Positions 5,924-7,043 of a DNA stretch of 7,043 bases are shown here, piece after piece. A program made the position numbers and the translations under genes. Location of the stretch: NCBI GenBank assembly GCA_002431865.1, contig DJEI01000093.1, positions 1 through 7,043 on the forward strand, read 5' to 3'. The notes under the pieces were generated by a model that worked only from the letters and a program-made list of their open reading frames with translations, made no database searches and was not told the DNA's origin. The stretch comes from Lachnospiraceae bacterium UBA5902 (GTDB lineage Bacteria; Bacillota; Clostridia; Lachnospirales; Lachnospiraceae). Position 1 is the first letter of the stretch. Each line of letters begins with the position of its first letter.

Positions 5924-6952
5924 ATGGGTTTACATATGGTGAAGGCGGTTCCAACGCCGGAAGAGATTCGTGCAGCGCATCCAATGGACAAAGAGCTGCA
6001 GGAGATTAAAGCAAAGAGAGATGCTGAGATCAAGAAGATATTTACCGGGGAGTCCGATAAGTTTATCGCAATCATTGGTCCTTGTTCTGCGGATTATGAG
6101 AATTCGGTGCTCGATTATCTGTGCAGACTGGCAGCCGTTGCAGAGAAGATCAAAGATAAGGTTTTTGTAATTCCAAGAATCTATACAAATAAACCACGTA
6201 CAAACGGTTCTGGATACAAGGGTATGCTGCATCAGCCAAATCCGGAGGACAAGCCGGATTTTATCGAGGGCGTAAAGGCAATCCGTAAGATGCACATCAA
6301 GGCAATCCGAGAGACAGGACTGACTGCAGCCGATGAGATGTTGTATACAGATAACTGGCCATATCTGGAGGATATTCTTTCTTACGTGGCAATCGGTGCA
6401 AGAAGTGTGGAGAATCAGGCGCATCGTCTGACATCCAGTGGTATTGATGTTCCGGTTGGAATGAAGAACCCGACAAGTGGTGATTTCTCAGTTATGCTCA
6501 ACTCTTGTGTGGCTGCACAGGCAAAGCATACATTCCTGTTCTCTGGATACGAAGCAAAGACGGATGGAAATCCATTGGCACACTGCATCCTGCGTGGATC
6601 TTTGAGTAAGAGCGGACGTTCCATTCCAAACTATCATTATGAGGATTTGAAATATCTGGCAGAGGCTTATGGCAAGTACAAGCTTGTAAATCCTGCATGT
6701 ATCGTAGATGCAAACCACAACAACTCCGGTAAGAAGTGGGATGAGCAGCCTCGTATCGTAAATGAGATCCTGCACAGCAGAAGACACAGTGATGAGGTAA
6801 AGCATCTGGTTAAGGGTGTAATGGTAGAGAGCTACATCGAGGATGGAAACCAGCCAATCGGTGGAGGATGCTATGGTAAGTCTATCACAGATCCTTGCCT
6901 TGGATGGAAGAAGACAGAGAGACTGCTTCTGGAGATGGCAGAGCAGCTGTAA
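5924..6952 (+). CDS. 3-deoxy-7-phosphoheptulonate (DAHP) synthase, class I (AroF/G/H type)
   Basis: A 342-residue cytoplasmic enzyme that condenses phosphoenolpyruvate and erythrose 4-phosphate to DAHP, the committed step of the shikimate pathway to Phe, Tyr and Trp. The four metal ligands known from E. coli AroG are present: Cys54 in IGPCS, His265 in DANHNNSGK, Glu302 in VMVESYIEDGNQ and Asp323 in KSITDPCLGW. Substrate-binding motifs include NKPRTNGSGYKG (89-100), GARSVENQAHR with Arg160, and VGMKN with Lys181. Length is close to AroG (350). I chose ATG 5924 because GGAGG (5911-5915) is 8 nt upstream; an in-frame TTG at 5909 overlaps that site and is unlikely. The gene has its own promoter and a terminator after it, so it is probably monocistronic. 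AroG positions important for Phe inhibition are not conserved, so effector specificity cannot be assigned and I give no aroF, aroG or aroH symbol. Confidence 0.95.
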   Translation: MGLHMVKAVPTPEEIRAAHPMDKELQEIKAKRDAEIKKIFTGESDKFIAIIGPCSADYENSVLDYLCRLAAVAEKIKDKVFVIPRIYTNKPRTNGSGYKGMLHQPNPEDKPDFIEGVKAIRKMHIKAIRETGLTAADEMLYTDNWPYLEDILSYVAIGARSVENQAHRLTSSGIDVPVGMKNPTSGDFSVMLNSCVAAQAKHTFLFSGYEAKTDGNPLAHCILRGSLSKSGRSIPNYHYEDLKYLAEAYGKYKLVNPACIVDANHNNSGKKWDEQPRIVNEILHSRRHSDEVKHLVKGVMVESYIEDGNQPIGGGCYGKSITDPCLGWKKTERLLLEMAEQL

Positions 6953-6970
6953 GCAAAATGAGACTTATGT

Positions 6971-7007
6971 ATAAGCTGCTGGTTCGAATCAATCAGCAGC
7001 TTATTTT
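6971..7007 (+). terminator. Intrinsic terminator after DAHP synthase
   Basis: ATAAGCTGCTG (6971-6981) pairs perfectly with CAGCAGCTTAT (6994-7004), an 11-bp stem with a 12-nt loop. The 3' arm runs into TTATTTT (7001-7007). It begins 18 nt after the DAHP synthase stop codon. The GGTTCGAATC that starts at the stem top is nearly self-complementary and could fold further. Confidence 0.85.
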
Positions 7008-7025
7008 GAGCCTAGGAGGTTAAGT

Positions 7026-7043
7026 TTGAAACAAAGAAGTAGA
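7026..7043 (+). CDS. Probable start of a new gene, cut by the window edge
   Basis: AGGAGG (7014-7019) is followed after 6 nt by TTG AAA CAA AGA AGT AGA, which stays open to the last base (M-K-Q-R-S-R if TTG initiates). The spacing and strength of the ribosome binding site make a TTG start plausible. The site lies just after the terminator, so the gene must have a promoter overlapping it or depend on readthrough. Six codons give no clue to function; a basic N-terminus is all that can be seen. Confidence 0.45.

Noticed and set aside
6981..6990. tRNA T-arm-like GGTTCGAATC
   Set aside because: It lies at the top of the terminator hairpin and there is no acceptor, D or anticodon arm around it.

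Overview
The window looks like chromosomal DNA of a low-to-moderate GC Gram-positive gut anaerobe, most likely of the Lachnospiraceae (Clostridia). The reasons are strong purine-rich Shine-Dalgarno sites (AGGAGG types), AT-rich intergenic DNA with sigma-A-like promoters, and a PD-(D/E)XK 'Rpn/PDDEXK_2' protein of a type I associated with Lachnospiraceae. The taxonomic call is inference from gene content and from memory of similar proteins; no search was run.

Layout from left to right. (1) Positions 1-840, minus strand: a 280-codon open frame running off the left edge, encoding a PD-(D/E)XK nuclease-family putative transposase. (2) Positions 841-1138: a divergent AT-rich intergenic region with a candidate promoter, operator-like repeats and a 5' leader hairpin for the next gene. 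(3) Positions 1139-2224, plus: an iron-containing alcohol dehydrogenase with all four metal ligands. (4) Positions 2225-2588: a 364-bp non-coding stretch with a conspicuous set of competing stem-loops and an extended -10 promoter. (5) Positions 2589-3290 and 3297-5798, plus: a two-gene ABC exporter-type operon, made of a LolD/MacB-type ATPase and an FtsX-like permease. (6) Positions 5799-5923: a promoter that begins inside the permease 3' end, followed by a structured leader of about 107 nt. (7) Positions 5924-6952, plus: a class I DAHP synthase, the first enzyme of the shikimate pathway, followed by a clear intrinsic terminator at 6971-7007. (8) A probable new gene start (TTG with a strong ribosome binding site) at the extreme right edge.

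The genes form separate transcription units rather than one pathway: a nuclease/transposase-like gene, a fermentative or detoxifying alcohol/aldehyde oxidoreductase, a membrane transporter, and an aromatic amino acid biosynthesis gene. Only the ABC pair is clearly co-translated. I see no strong evidence for a new multi-gene system. The most interesting parts are the non-coding ones (the stem-loop ladder at 2341-2430 and the DAHP synthase leader) and residue-level departures from the best-known relatives in the DAHP synthase allosteric site and the alcohol dehydrogenase cofactor pocket.
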